In this document: positions 42,827-52,403 of the stretch, one piece after another
How the letters are laid out: the number at the start of each line of letters is the position of its first letter
Numbering within the stretch: position 1 is the stretch's first letter
Assembly: GCF_050942425.1 (NCBI RefSeq)
Contig: NZ_CP192063.1
Coordinates: forward strand, 11,098,001-11,162,000
Length of the DNA: 64,000 nt
From: Actinoallomurus sp050942425
GTDB lineage: Bacteria > Actinomycetota > Actinomycetes > Streptosporangiales > Streptosporangiaceae
Reading direction: 5' to 3'
Translations under genes and position numbers: made by a program
The notes under the pieces: generated by a model
Told to the model about the DNA's origin: nothing
The model's database searches: none
Seen by the model: the letters and a program-made list of their open reading frames with translations, nothing else

Positions 42827-44524
42827 GTGAGGACGTATGAGGCCAATCCCCGGTACGCCGCCGTCGGCGGCACGGTCGACCAGGGCTGGCCCACCGCAGT
42901 GGCCTCGCTACCGGCCGGCCCCGTCGTCCTCGCCTTGGACGGGCCGGCCGGCGTGGACTGGGCGGCCGCGATCGACGGAATCCGCAGCGCCGCCTCGGCG
43001 CGCGGGCGGGCCATCGAACCACTGGACCTGCGCACGTGCTTCGCCTCATGGGAACGGATCCTGGCCCGCACCGCGTCCGCCGAGCTTCCCGACGATCCCG
43101 ACTTCGCCACGCTCGCCGACGGCACCCTCGCCGACCTCTTCGACGAGCTGCCCGACCCCCGGCCCGCCGACGACGGTCCGCTCGTCGTGTACGGCCCCGG
43201 CGCGGCGCTCGTCCGTCACGACGTTCTCTGGTACGTCGACCTGCCGAAACGCCACGCCGAAGCGGCGATCAACGCTGGTACCGGACGGAACCTGGCCCAG
43301 CCGGAGGAGGCCGGGCCGGGAACCACCAAGCGCCTCTTCTACATCGACTGGCCGCTGCTGGACCGGCATCGCGAGGCGATCGCCGGCCGGATCGACCGCT
43401 GGATCGACGTACAGGACCCGCGCCGGCCGGCGTCGCTGTCCGGCGACACGCTACGCCGGACCCTGGCGGCGCTGGCCCGGCGGCCCTTTCGCACCCGGCC
43501 CACCTTCAACACCACCTCATGGGGAGGAGACTGGGCCCAGCGCGAGCTGGGCTTCAATCCGGAGGCCCCCAACACCGCCCTCGGCTACGAACTGATAGCT
43601 CCCGAGTCCGGCCTGCTACTCGGCGACGGGCCGGAGAGACAGGTCGAGATCCCCTTCCAGCTGCTGGTCGAAAGCCATCCGGCCGAGATCCTGGGCCAGG
43701 AGACGCGAAGGAGGTTCGGCACCTCGTTCCCGATCCGGTTCGACTATCTCGACACGGTGAACGGCGGTAGTCTCTCGGTGCACTGCCATCCGCAATCGGA
43801 CTACATGAGTCGTGTTTTCGGCTGGCCCTACACCCAGCACGAGACCTACTACATGATGATCGGCGCGAGGGATCAGAAGGTCTTCCTCGGACTGCGGGGC
43901 GACGTTGATGTCGAGAGGTTCCATCGGCAGGCCCGCGACGCTCACCATCACGGGATCCCGATGGACATCGAGGAACACGTCCAGGTCTTCCCGGCCACCC
44001 CGCACCAGCTCTTCTGCATTCCGGCCGGCACGCCGCACGGCAGCGGTAAGGGGAACGTGGTCCTCGAGGTGAGTGCCACGCCGTACCTGTACTCACTGCG
44101 GTTCTACGACTGGCTGCGCCGCGACTCCGCCAACCGGCAACGCCCGGTCCATGTGGAGCACGCCTTCCGTAATCTCAACACGAACCGGGTCGGCGATGCC
44201 GTGGCCCGCGACCTGGTACAGGCGCCGCGAGTCCTGGGCAAGGGCGACGGCTGGACCGAAGAGATCCTCGGCGCACTGCCGGAGATGTTCTTTGAGGTCC
44301 GCCGGCTGACGGTCGATCCCGGCGCGCGATTGGCCACCTCGACTCAGGGCCGCTTCCACGTGCTGAACGTCGTCGACGGCGAGGGCGTGGTCGTCACCAC
44401 CGGCTCGGGAGACCACCGTCTCTCCTATGCCGAAACCCTGGTCATCCCGGCCGCGGTCGGAGACTACACACTCCACTCCCTGGGAACACCGCCGGTCCGT
44501 CTGGTGAAGGCCCTGGTCCCGTGA
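42827..44524 (+). CDS. class I mannose-6-phosphate isomerase, long form
   Basis: 565 residues from the GTG at 42827 (GGAGGA upstream). The C-terminal 330 residues are a cupin-type phosphomannose isomerase with the zinc ligands in LSVHCHPQSDYMS, in the Glu/His segment around GWPYTQHE, and in CIPAGTPHGSGKG. The N-terminal 220 residues (EANPRYAAVGGTVDQGWPTA and on) are an extra domain resembling a P-loop-kinase fold without a visible Walker A. It converts mannose-6-phosphate to fructose-6-phosphate, after the ROK kinase encoded next. Confidence 0.85.
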   Translation: MRTYEANPRYAAVGGTVDQGWPTAVASLPAGPVVLALDGPAGVDWAAAIDGIRSAASARGRAIEPLDLRTCFASWERILARTASAELPDDPDFATLADGTLADLFDELPDPRPADDGPLVVYGPGAALVRHDVLWYVDLPKRHAEAAINAGTGRNLAQPEEAGPGTTKRLFYIDWPLLDRHREAIAGRIDRWIDVQDPRRPASLSGDTLRRTLAALARRPFRTRPTFNTTSWGGDWAQRELGFNPEAPNTALGYELIAPESGLLLGDGPERQVEIPFQLLVESHPAEILGQETRRRFGTSFPIRFDYLDTVNGGSLSVHCHPQSDYMSRVFGWPYTQHETYYMMIGARDQKVFLGLRGDVDVERFHRQARDAHHHGIPMDIEEHVQVFPATPHQLFCIPAGTPHGSGKGNVVLEVSATPYLYSLRFYDWLRRDSANRQRPVHVEHAFRNLNTNRVGDAVARDLVQAPRVLGKGDGWTEEILGALPEMFFEVRRLTVDPGARLATSTQGRFHVLNVVDGEGVVVTTGSGDHRLSYAETLVIPAAVGDYTLHSLGTPPVRLVKALVP

Positions 44525-45396
44525 CCGTACGTCCGGCCCTGGAGATCGGCGGCTCCCACGTGAGCGCCGCGCTGGTCGACCCCTCCTCCTGGGTCGTCAG
44601 GGCGAGGCGGGAGCCGCTGCGGCCGGACGGCACCGCCGCCGAGATCGTCGACCGGATCCTGCGCAGCGCGCGGGAGCTGGCTGCCGGACCGGCCACCTGG
44701 GGCGTGGCCGTGCCCGGCCCGTTCGACTACGACCGAGGCATCGCCCTGTTCGAGGGAGTGGGCAAGTTCGACGCCCTTCATGGGACGGATCTGGGCGCGA
44801 TCCTGCTCGGCGGCCTGCCCGGCCCGCCTTCGTCGGTGACCTTCCTGAACGACGCCATCGCCTTCCTGCTCGGCGAGTGGAAGGCCGGTGCCGCCGCGGG
44901 CCATCGGCGGGTGGCCGGCATCACCCTGGGCACCGGGGTCGGGTCGGCCTTCCTCGTGGACGGCAGACCGGTCACCGACGGTCCGGATGTACCACCGGAG
45001 GGACGGGTCGACCTGCTCACCTGGGACGATCATCCGCTGGAGGAGACCGTGTCCAGCCGCGCCATCCGCGCCCGCTACACCGGCGGACCGGCCGCCGACG
45101 TCGCGGAGATCGCCGGACGGGCTCGGGCCGGTGAGACCGCGGCCAGGATCCTCTTGACCGAGACGTTCACCGCCCTCGGACAGGCACTCGCGCCCTGGCT
45201 CACCCGCTTCGGAGCCGAGGTCCTCGTCGTCGGCGGTTCGATGGTCGCATCATGGGATCTGCTCGGGCCACCGCTGATGGCCGGGCTCGCGGCCGCCGGC
45301 GGACCCTCGATCGCACTTCCCGCAGGTAACCTTCGGGATGCGGCGCTGATCGGTGCGACCGTATATGCGATGAATGGCGGAGAGATGCCGCGATGA
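44521..45396 (+). CDS. ROK-family sugar kinase
   Basis: 291 residues, GTG overlapping the isomerase stop. The ATPase core is recognisable: the phosphate-1 region at LEIGGSHVSAAL, FLNDAIAFLLGEW with the catalytic Asp near residue 104, and AGITLGTGVGSAF. The ROK zinc motif (CxCGxxGC) is missing; the region reads PEGRVDLLTWDDHPLEE. It probably phosphorylates mannose freed by GH38. It could also have become a sensor, but the gene order isomerase-kinase-repressor favours an enzyme. Confidence 0.85.
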   Translation: MTVRPALEIGGSHVSAALVDPSSWVVRARREPLRPDGTAAEIVDRILRSARELAAGPATWGVAVPGPFDYDRGIALFEGVGKFDALHGTDLGAILLGGLPGPPSSVTFLNDAIAFLLGEWKAGAAAGHRRVAGITLGTGVGSAFLVDGRPVTDGPDVPPEGRVDLLTWDDHPLEETVSSRAIRARYTGGPAADVAEIAGRARAGETAARILLTETFTALGQALAPWLTRFGAEVLVVGGSMVASWDLLGPPLMAGLAAAGGPSIALPAGNLRDAALIGATVYAMNGGEMPR

Positions 45397-46409
45397 CGGC
45401 GGAGCGACGATCGGCGAAATCGCCGCCGACCATTCGTGAGGTGGCCGCGCTGGCCAAGGTCAGCCCGATGTCGGTCTCCCGCGCGCTGCGCAATCAGGAA
45501 GGCGTGTCCCAAGAGACCCGCGAGCTGGTGCTGGCCGCGGCCCGAACCCTCGGGTATCGGCCCAACGAGATCGCTCGCAGCCTCCGGCCAGGACAGAAGA
45601 CCGGCATGATCGGTTTGGTGGTGACGAACCTCGCCAACCCCTTCTACTCACGGTTGGCGCTCGGCGTGGAGTCGATCGCGGCAGCACACGGCATGCGGGT
45701 CCTGCTCACGAATACCAACGAGGACGAGGAGCGCGAGCGTGACATCGTCCGCGACCTCGCCGCCCGCCAGGTCGACGGCATGATCGTCGTTCCCGCCGGA
45801 TTCGGCCACGGGCATCTCGAACTGGGGATTCCCGTGGTGCTGGCGGCCCGGCCACCGTACGGCATCGAGGCCGACTGCGTGCTCGTGGACGACTTCGGCG
45901 GGGCCCGCGAGGCGACCGCACAGCTGCTGGCCCAGGGGCACCGCCGGATCGGCTTCCTCGGTAATCCGCCCGCCGTCTACACCGGAGCCGAACGCTTCCG
46001 CGGATTCTGCGCGGCGCTCCAGGAGGCCGGAGTCGATCTCGACGAGCGTCACGTACGGCGGGCCCAACAGGACGCCGCGGCGGCCGAACGGGCCACCCTT
46101 GACCTGCTGGACCTGGATGAGCCGCCCACCGCGGTCTTCGCCGCCAACAACCGGAACACGATCGGCGTCCTCAGGGCGATTCGCACGACAGGCCGACAGC
46201 TCGCCGTGGGCGGCTTTGACGACTTCGAGCTCGCCGACATGCTCGGCGTCCCGCTGACGATCGTCGCCTACGACGCCGACGAACTCGGCCGGCACGCCGC
46301 TCGACTCCTGCTCGACCACCTCACCGCCACCCCGGACACCCCTCCGCCCGCCGCCCGCCGCACCATCATCCCCACCAGCGTCATCGAGTACGGCGCCACA
46401 CCACGCTGA
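45393..46409 (+). CDS. LacI/GalR-family repressor of the mannose locus
   Basis: 338 residues, ATG overlapping the ROK stop. The N-terminal HTH TIREVAALAKVSPMSVSRAL is followed by the hinge helix GYRPNEIARSLRPG and a type I periplasmic-binding fold (GLVVTNLANPFYSRLALGVE, VLVDDFGGAREAT, AVGGFDDFELADML). It should bind the two GGTAACGTTACC-type operators between the divergent operons and release them on binding a mannose-derived inducer. Confidence 0.92.
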   Translation: MTAERRSAKSPPTIREVAALAKVSPMSVSRALRNQEGVSQETRELVLAAARTLGYRPNEIARSLRPGQKTGMIGLVVTNLANPFYSRLALGVESIAAAHGMRVLLTNTNEDEERERDIVRDLAARQVDGMIVVPAGFGHGHLELGIPVVLAARPPYGIEADCVLVDDFGGAREATAQLLAQGHRRIGFLGNPPAVYTGAERFRGFCAALQEAGVDLDERHVRRAQQDAAAAERATLDLLDLDEPPTAVFAANNRNTIGVLRAIRTTGRQLAVGGFDDFELADMLGVPLTIVAYDADELGRHAARLLLDHLTATPDTPPPAARRTIIPTSVIEYGATPR

Positions 46410-46621
46410 GCCGGTGAGGCGGCGGGCCATCGGCGCATGCCGGGCTCCGGTCGTCTCCGGCCATCGCTCGACGCGGAATCCGGCACAGCCGCTGTTGTCC
46501 CCCGTGCGAGCTACCCGCGAATGTCCACCACGCGGTGACGATTGCAGGCCGTCGAATCAATAGCGTTCTCGACGTAGCCGCAGCACTTAAGGTCGTCAAT
46601 TCTCTTTCGGTGGAGGACATT

Positions 46622-48190
46622 ATGCTCCGTACGGTCACGGCACCTGTCGCGATAGCACTATGCTGCACGGCGGCCAGCGTGGGGCTAGCCGGCTGTAAGG
46701 GAATCGAAAGCGCGAATTCTGATCCATCCGCCACCGCTACGGGTACTTCCTCGATCGTATGGGGTGCTTGCCCCGCGCCGCCGCCCGGGACCAAGGTCGA
46801 CCCGCAGCAAAAGTGCGGCACACTCAAAGTGCCGCTGGATTATCGGCACCCTGGCGGGAAGCAGATCACGATCGCCGTCTCCCGTATCCCGGCCACCGAT
46901 CCGGCGAAGCGACGCGGCGTCCTGCTGTTGAACCCCGGTGGCCCAGGCGGCGAGGGACTGAATCTACCGAGCGCCTTCGGTGGTCTGGCGAGTAAATCAG
47001 TTCTCGCCGCCTACGACAGGATCGGCTTCGACCCGCGAGGTGTGGGTCACAGCAGCCCGGTGACCTGCGGGTTCACCGCCGCCGAGATCACGCCTCCCTA
47101 CCCCTACCCCGCGCCGGACGGCTCGATCACCAAGAACGTCGACTTCGCGCGATCGGCCGCGGCCCGCTGCGCCGCCAAGTCCGGCAACGTGCTGCCGTTC
47201 ATCACCACCGCGAACACCGCCCGCGACATGGACCGAATCCGGAAGGCGCTCGGCGAAAAGCGACTGTCGTATTGGGGCACCTCCTACGGCACATATCTCG
47301 GTGCGACCTATGCTTCCTTGTTCCCGCACCGCACCGACCGGGTCGTACTCGACAGCGCCATCGACCCCGCACGAATCTGGTATGGGGTGTTCCAACAGCA
47401 GAGCGAAGGCATCGCGCTCCGTTTCCCCGACGCCGCGCGCTATGCCGCCGACCACGCCGATCAGGTCAATTTCGGAACCACGCCCGCGGCCGTCACCAGT
47501 TCGTACCGCAAACTGGCGGCGCAGCTCGACACCCGGCCCATAACCGTGCCGGGCACATCGACCGTACTGACCGGCAACATGTTCCGCTACCTGACCACCC
47601 TCCTGCTCTTCCAGGACGAAACGATCCCGCCGCTGGCCCAGGTATGGCGAGCCACCGCCGACCTCGCTGCCGGCCACGCCACCAGCCAGGAGACCAGCAC
47701 CCTTCAACAGACCCTCGCCATGGTCAGCCCCAGCGCCGCCACCTCACCGGGAGTCCCTGGGGACAACGCGATCGCGGCGGCCTACGCGGTGGCTTGCGAC
47801 GACGTACGCTGGCCGGCCGGCCTCCGCACGTACGCCCGCAACGTCGCCGAAGACCGCAAATCGTTCCCCCTGTCCGCCGGTTCCCCGGCGAACCTGTGGC
47901 CCTGCGCCTTCTGGCACAACGCCCCCATCGAGCACCCGGTCACGATCACCGACCACGGCCCCCGCAACATCCTGATCCTGCAGAACGATCGTGACCCGGC
48001 GGCCACACTGGACTCGGGCCGAGGCATGCACAAAGCCCTCGGCGCCCGATCAACCCTCGTGACGGTCGACGCAGGCGGCCACGGCGTCTACGGCACGCAA
48101 GGCCCCCAGGCGTGCTCCACGAAGGCGACCGACGCCTTCCTGATCGACGGAAAGATCCCGAACCACGACGTCCGCTGCCCTCGGCCCTGA
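46622..48190 (+). CDS. secreted tripeptidyl-aminopeptidase-like hydrolase (TAP family, S33)
   Basis: 522 residues from the ATG at 46622, GGAGG upstream. Lipoprotein signal with lipobox GLAGC at about residue 25. The alpha/beta hydrolase core has LLLNPGGPGGEGLNLPS (oxyanion), nucleophile elbow YWGTSYGTYLGATYASLFP near residue 220, the C-terminal TAP domain, Asp in LQNDRDPAATLDS and His in DAGGHGVYG. These enzymes remove tripeptides or hydrolyse esters outside the cell. Independent transcription unit ending in a strong hairpin. Confidence 0.9.
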   Translation: MLRTVTAPVAIALCCTAASVGLAGCKGIESANSDPSATATGTSSIVWGACPAPPPGTKVDPQQKCGTLKVPLDYRHPGGKQITIAVSRIPATDPAKRRGVLLLNPGGPGGEGLNLPSAFGGLASKSVLAAYDRIGFDPRGVGHSSPVTCGFTAAEITPPYPYPAPDGSITKNVDFARSAAARCAAKSGNVLPFITTANTARDMDRIRKALGEKRLSYWGTSYGTYLGATYASLFPHRTDRVVLDSAIDPARIWYGVFQQQSEGIALRFPDAARYAADHADQVNFGTTPAAVTSSYRKLAAQLDTRPITVPGTSTVLTGNMFRYLTTLLLFQDETIPPLAQVWRATADLAAGHATSQETSTLQQTLAMVSPSAATSPGVPGDNAIAAAYAVACDDVRWPAGLRTYARNVAEDRKSFPLSAGSPANLWPCAFWHNAPIEHPVTITDHGPRNILILQNDRDPAATLDSGRGMHKALGARSTLVTVDAGGHGVYGTQGPQACSTKATDAFLIDGKIPNHDVRCPRP

Positions 48191-48218
48191 TCATCAGCCC
48201 CCTGGCCGAAGGCCGGCC

Positions 48219-48258
48219 ATCCGCTGCGGGTGAACGAGAGCGTTCACCCGCAGCGGAT
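48219..48258 (+). terminator. terminator hairpin after the TAP-like gene
   Basis: ATCCGCTGCGGGTGAACG pairs perfectly over 18 bp with CGTTCACCCGCAGCGGAT around an AGAG loop, 28 bases after the stop. It also serves the convergent gene. Confidence 0.82.
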
Positions 48259-48340
48259 GACGTGGCGGCGGCTCCGCCCGTCAGCACAGGTGCGCCTCGA
48301 TGAACGAGTAGTCCTCGGCCGTGGGACGGATGAAATGGGC

Positions 48341-49642
48341 TCAGGAGGAAGGTTCACCGCCGGTGATGTAGAGGTTCATCTCGGCGAAGTCGAGGGTGAC
48401 CGCGTACGGTTTGAAGAACGTGTGCGCGAAGGTGGCCAGCACGTCGAACTGGCTCGTTGATATCGACATCCTCGGATCCAGGGCCGCACAGTAGATCCCG
48501 CGGGCCACGGCCGGGCCGATGCCCACCTCGTCCGGGTAGCACGGGTAGTCCTTGAACACCTCTCCGTGAGTGGCGCCGAACATCGGGCGACCCCGGTCGA
48601 CGCGCACCTTCAGCCGCTCGGCCGTCTCCATCGTCATGCCGAGCGCCCTGCCGTCGGCCTGGCCGGTGTTGACGCACACCACCTGCGGACCGGAGCCGTT
48701 GACACTGCCCCGGGTGTAGGGAAGGTTCTGGTCGATCCACATCGGCAGCGGCGGGCATCCGGCCCGGGCCGCCTCGGCGCGCACCGCCCGGGCTTGCCCC
48801 GGTGTTCGCGGCCGGAAGATCAGCGCCTGGTTCGCCCAGTCCAACGTGGTCACGAAGTGCGCGAACAACTGAGCGCCGATCCCTCCCCGGTCCGGCTCCC
48901 CACCCGATTCGTGGGGCGACTCCAGGTCCATCCAACTCACCGGGATGTTGCGCACCTCCACATCACCCATCCGGAACGACTCCAGCACACCGAAGAACAT
49001 GTCGATGTTCTGCTGGTCGCCGCCGTTGACCTTGGTCTGCGAAACCGCCCGCAGCCCGGCCTCCTTGGCCATCCGTACCGTCAGGCCCACACCGGTGTTG
49101 TTGCCGGTGTCCCACAGGAATTGTTTCGGCGGTCCGCCGTTCACCGACGCTTCGACCACCGGCAGCGGGTCCATCGACACCCACGGCACCCGCCCAGACG
49201 GCCCCACCGACAGCTGATACGGCCGCCCCTGGACCGCCTCGTACCACGTGGCCTCCGGCTCGTTGTCGATGGCGCGCAGCAGCCGCACCGCCGGCGGATA
49301 CTTGTCCTGCCTCAGGTAGCAGTCGGCCAGCCACTGCTTGGCCTGCTTGTCATCCGGTGCCAGCCGCACCGCCGAGGTCAGATACTTCTCCGCGTCGGCG
49401 AACCGGTTGGACAACAGCGCGATATATCCGCGCTGCCGCACCGCGTGCGCGTTGTTCGGGTCCTTCCGCAGGATCGCCTCATAACCGCGGGCGGCCTCGT
49501 CGAACCGGCCGGCCTTCAACAGCGCGTCCGGGTCGGTCTCCGCCGCCGCGTCTGCCGAGGCACTCAGCAGCGGCGCCACCGCGGCCGCGCCTGCCGCCAG
49601 GCCGATTCCCGCGATAACCCTCCGCCGGTCGAGCTCCACCAT
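48341..49642 (-). CDS. exported TPR protein with retropepsin-like aspartic-protease domain
   Basis: 433 residues. A twin-arginine-like signal (RRRVIAGIGLAAGAAAVAPL) is followed by about three TPR units (residues 35-145). A beta-rich domain then carries two Asp/Asn-Thr-Gly turns, FLWDTGNNTGVGLT near residue 200 and VCVNTGQADG near 340. Pepsin-like and retropepsin-like enzymes have DTG twice; here the second Asp is Asn, so activity is uncertain. It lies just before vanX on the same strand, but the gap is 59 bp and cotranscription is unproven. Substrate unknown. Confidence 0.72.
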   Translation of the reverse strand: MVELDRRRVIAGIGLAAGAAAVAPLLSASADAAAETDPDALLKAGRFDEAARGYEAILRKDPNNAHAVRQRGYIALLSNRFADAEKYLTSAVRLAPDDKQAKQWLADCYLRQDKYPPAVRLLRAIDNEPEATWYEAVQGRPYQLSVGPSGRVPWVSMDPLPVVEASVNGGPPKQFLWDTGNNTGVGLTVRMAKEAGLRAVSQTKVNGGDQQNIDMFFGVLESFRMGDVEVRNIPVSWMDLESPHESGGEPDRGGIGAQLFAHFVTTLDWANQALIFRPRTPGQARAVRAEAARAGCPPLPMWIDQNLPYTRGSVNGSGPQVVCVNTGQADGRALGMTMETAERLKVRVDRGRPMFGATHGEVFKDYPCYPDEVGIGPAVARGIYCAALDPRMSISTSQFDVLATFAHTFFKPYAVTLDFAEMNLYITGGEPSS

Positions 49643-49701
49643 AGAGACATACCTTTCCCGTGAGTCGATTTCCGTTGCGCTACCCGTCTTCGTCGCCCCA
49701 A

Positions 49702-50310
49702 CTATGCGATGGGGAAGTTAAAATAGGTGTCTGGGTAGGGTTCGTTATTCAGGGTGTAGTGCCACCACTCGCAGTCGTACCGATTAAAACCGCAGGCTTC
49801 CATGATGGAGCAGAGGTGTTGGCGGTTTCGTGTTTCGGCCGGTGTGATTCCTTTTGCGCCATGGTGCGAGATCGGGTCCATCAGGTCATGGTCGCCGCCC
49901 ATGGGGGCGAGTTCGCCGGTAGCCAGGTGATAGAGCGTCAGGTCGACGGTGCTGCCCCGGCTGTGGCCGGACTTGGCGGCCACGTATCCCTGTTCGAACA
50001 TCTCGGGTCTGTCGATGTTCGGGTAGTGTCGCAGCTTCGTCCGGCCGTCCTCCGGCTGTTCCGACCAGCGCAGGAAGCAGTCTACGGCGCGTTGAGGGCG
50101 GTATCCGTCCCAGAGAAGCAGGCCGAAGCCAAGGGATGCGGCTTTTTCTTGCGCTCTCTCCAGGGCCGCGCACAGCGCTCTCGTGCCGACAATTCGGTTT
50201 ACCGCGTATCCGTCGACGGGTTTGCCGGTGAAGTTGTCCCAGGTGGCGTACTTGGCGTCCCACCGTATTCCGGGTACAGCCTCGTCTACGAAGACGAAGT
50301 CGTCTTTCAT
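49702..50310 (-). CDS. vanX: D-Ala-D-Ala dipeptidase VanX
   Basis: 202 residues, ATG overlapping the vanA stop. The zinc-peptidase motif SGHSRGSTVDLTL (His and Asp ligands) and the C-terminal EWWHY (catalytic Glu, third His) are intact, and DGYRPQRAVDCFL carries the transition-state Arg. It destroys D-Ala-D-Ala so that precursors ending in D-Ala-D-Lac prevail. Last gene of vanHAX. Confidence 0.96.
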   Translation of the reverse strand: MKDDFVFVDEAVPGIRWDAKYATWDNFTGKPVDGYAVNRIVGTRALCAALERAQEKAASLGFGLLLWDGYRPQRAVDCFLRWSEQPEDGRTKLRHYPNIDRPEMFEQGYVAAKSGHSRGSTVDLTLYHLATGELAPMGGDHDLMDPISHHGAKGITPAETRNRQHLCSIMEACGFNRYDCEWWHYTLNNEPYPDTYFNFPIA

Positions 50311-51347
50311 CGGACTTTCCCCGTCAGTGCCAGCGACACGATCTGGTCGATCACGTCGGTGAGCGACAGCCCTGCTGCTGCCATCATTCGCGGGTAGCGG
50401 CTGTACGAGGTCAGGCCGGGCAAGGTGTTGACCTCGTTGAGGACCACTGTTCCGTCTTCCTTCAGGAACATGTCGACTCGCGATAGTCCCCTGCATCCCA
50501 GGGCGCGGTATATGGCCTTCGCCGTCTCTTGGACGAGCGAGCGCGACTCTGCCGAGATGTCGGCGGGCACGATTGGTGTTGAGTTTTCGGAGCCGCTTTC
50601 CGGCGCGCTCTCCTGGTGGATTCTGAAGAAGCCGTGGGATAGGGCGATTCGGTCGACCTCGCCGGCGACCAGGTCGAGGTCGTTGCCCAAGATGGCGCAT
50701 CCGATCTCGCTGCCGATGACGGCTTCTTCGATCAGCACCTTCGAGTCGTACTGTCGTGCGGTCTCTACCGCGCTCAGCAGTTCTTCTTCGCGAGTTACCT
50801 TGCTGACGCCGAAGGATGAGCCCGAACGGGCGGGTTTGACGAAGACGGGGTAGGTGAGCTGGTCGGGGTCAGGGTTCTCGTTCGCCGTGACGGTCCAGAA
50901 GTTCGGCGTTGCGATTCCCGCGCTTCTGGCGACGATGTAGGCGAGGGACTTGTCCATGCACAGGGCGGAGCTTTGGATATCGCAGCCGACGTAGGGGATG
51001 CCGGAGAGTTCCAGCAAACCCTGTATCGCGCCGTCCTCGCCGAGTTTGCCGTGCAGGACGGGCAGCACGAGGTCCAGGCTGATCGCTTCGTATTGCCCCT
51101 TTTCCAGGACGAGCAGTCCGTGGACGCTTCGGTCCGGTGACAGCACGACCGGACGGCAATCGCCGTTTTCCCAATCTGCGTCGGGGCCGTCACAGAGCTT
51201 CCAAGCTCCGCTCTTCGTGATTCCGATCCAGAACGGTTCATACTTTTCGGAATCGAGGCTGTTGGCGACCTCTTGGGCGGATTTGACGGAGACGGGGTGT
51301 TCTTCGGAGGCGCCCCCGAATATGATTCCGACCTTCAACTTACCCAT
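50307..51347 (-). CDS. vanA: D-alanine--(R)-lactate ligase VanA type
   Basis: 346 residues overlapping vanH by eight bases and vanX by four. The ATP-grasp enzyme shows IIFGGASEEHPVSVKSA, GKLGEDGAIQGLLELSGIPY, PVFVKPARSGSSFGVSKV and VLNEVNTLPGLTSYSRYP. The omega-loop region IALSHGFFRIHQE carries the His that favours lactate over D-Ala in D-Lac ligases. It makes D-Ala-D-Lac for peptidoglycan precursors that vancomycin-type antibiotics cannot bind. Actinomycetes carry such operons either as producers or as soil residents; no glycopeptide synthesis genes are seen here. Confidence 0.95.
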   Translation of the reverse strand: MGKLKVGIIFGGASEEHPVSVKSAQEVANSLDSEKYEPFWIGITKSGAWKLCDGPDADWENGDCRPVVLSPDRSVHGLLVLEKGQYEAISLDLVLPVLHGKLGEDGAIQGLLELSGIPYVGCDIQSSALCMDKSLAYIVARSAGIATPNFWTVTANENPDPDQLTYPVFVKPARSGSSFGVSKVTREEELLSAVETARQYDSKVLIEEAVIGSEIGCAILGNDLDLVAGEVDRIALSHGFFRIHQESAPESGSENSTPIVPADISAESRSLVQETAKAIYRALGCRGLSRVDMFLKEDGTVVLNEVNTLPGLTSYSRYPRMMAAAGLSLTDVIDQIVSLALTGKVR

Positions 51348-52383
51348 GCTGCTTCCCGCTTTCGAAGTTCAGGCAATTGATGAGACTGTTTTCGATCGTG
51401 TCACTCAGAGCGTGGTCTGTGTAATAGGCGATGTGCGGGCTGATGAGCACGTTCGGCAGTTGCTGCAGCCGCAGCAACGACTCGTTCTCGATGGGCTTGT
51501 TTCTGAGGTCGGCGTAGAATATTCCTTCCTCGCCTTCGAGGACGTCCAGCGCCGCGCCGCCCAATCTGCCGCTCTCCAGCGCTGGGATAAGGGCTTCGGT
51601 GTCGAGGAGTGAACCGCGCCCGGTATTGATGATGAACGCGCCGTCTTTCAGCTGCGCGATGCGTTGGCGATTCAGGAGATGGCGGGTGTTCGCGGTGAGT
51701 GGGGTATGGAGCGTGACGATGTCGCTCAGCCGTAGCAGCTCATCGAGAGGAACGTAATCGGCAGCGGCGGCCTTAGGGCGATTGTCATAGGCCAGTATTC
51801 GGCAGCCGAAGCCTCGCAGCCTGTCCATGACCGCGGCGCCAATGCGCCCGGCTCCAACCACTCCGATGGTCAGATCGCGTAGTTCCTTCCCACGTACATC
51901 ACTCAGCCGGTAGTCATGAGTATCCGCACGGCGGATGATGGATTTCGCATTGCGCACGGCCATCAGCATGAGCATCAGCGTGTAGTCGGCCACACTGTCG
52001 GGCGAATAGACGACATTTCCAACGGTGACGCCGACACTCTCCGCGTATTTCACATTGATATGGTTATAGCCAATGCTTCTTGTGGAGATGTACTCCACGC
52101 CGGCTCGGCCGAGTTCGAGAAGAGTGGGATTCGTGACCTGGGCCTTGTGGCCGACGCTGATGCATCGGTTTCCGAAGGCCAGTTCAATATTGGCTTCAGA
52201 TACCGCTGCCTCTGTGATGGTCGGCATTACGCCAAAGCGAGGCGCCATCTCTTCGAACAGGACGGCCTCGTCCTGCCCGCATCCATAAATCGTGATTCCC
52301 ATTGCCGGGAGGGCCGGGGAGGACGCGGACGCCAGCGCTCGGGTGCGGCGGGCCGCTGTTCGTGCTGGTTCGCTGTAGGCCAT
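51340..52383 (-). CDS. vanH: D-lactate dehydrogenase VanH
   Basis: 347 residues from the ATG at 52381-52383. An internal ATG at 52302 begins MGITIYGCGQDEAVLFEEMA, where homologues usually start. I chose the longer form because the promoter symmetry ends exactly at its start codon. NAD-binding motif GVVGAGRIGAAVMDRL, catalytic Arg in STRSIGYNHI, Glu and His in SPHIAYYTDHA. It reduces pyruvate to D-lactate for VanA. First gene of the operon. Confidence 0.93.
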   Translation of the reverse strand: MAYSEPARTAARRTRALASASSPALPAMGITIYGCGQDEAVLFEEMAPRFGVMPTITEAAVSEANIELAFGNRCISVGHKAQVTNPTLLELGRAGVEYISTRSIGYNHINVKYAESVGVTVGNVVYSPDSVADYTLMLMLMAVRNAKSIIRRADTHDYRLSDVRGKELRDLTIGVVGAGRIGAAVMDRLRGFGCRILAYDNRPKAAAADYVPLDELLRLSDIVTLHTPLTANTRHLLNRQRIAQLKDGAFIINTGRGSLLDTEALIPALESGRLGGAALDVLEGEEGIFYADLRNKPIENESLLRLQQLPNVLISPHIAYYTDHALSDTIENSLINCLNFESGKQHG

Positions 52384-52403
52384 GCCCCTCAGTCAAGGGA
52401 GCA

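Noticed and set aside
48566..49663. 365-aa plus-strand ORF opposite the TPR/protease gene
   Set aside because: Arg/His/Pro-rich shadow with no motif; the reverse gene has a signal peptide, TPRs and a start with spacing.
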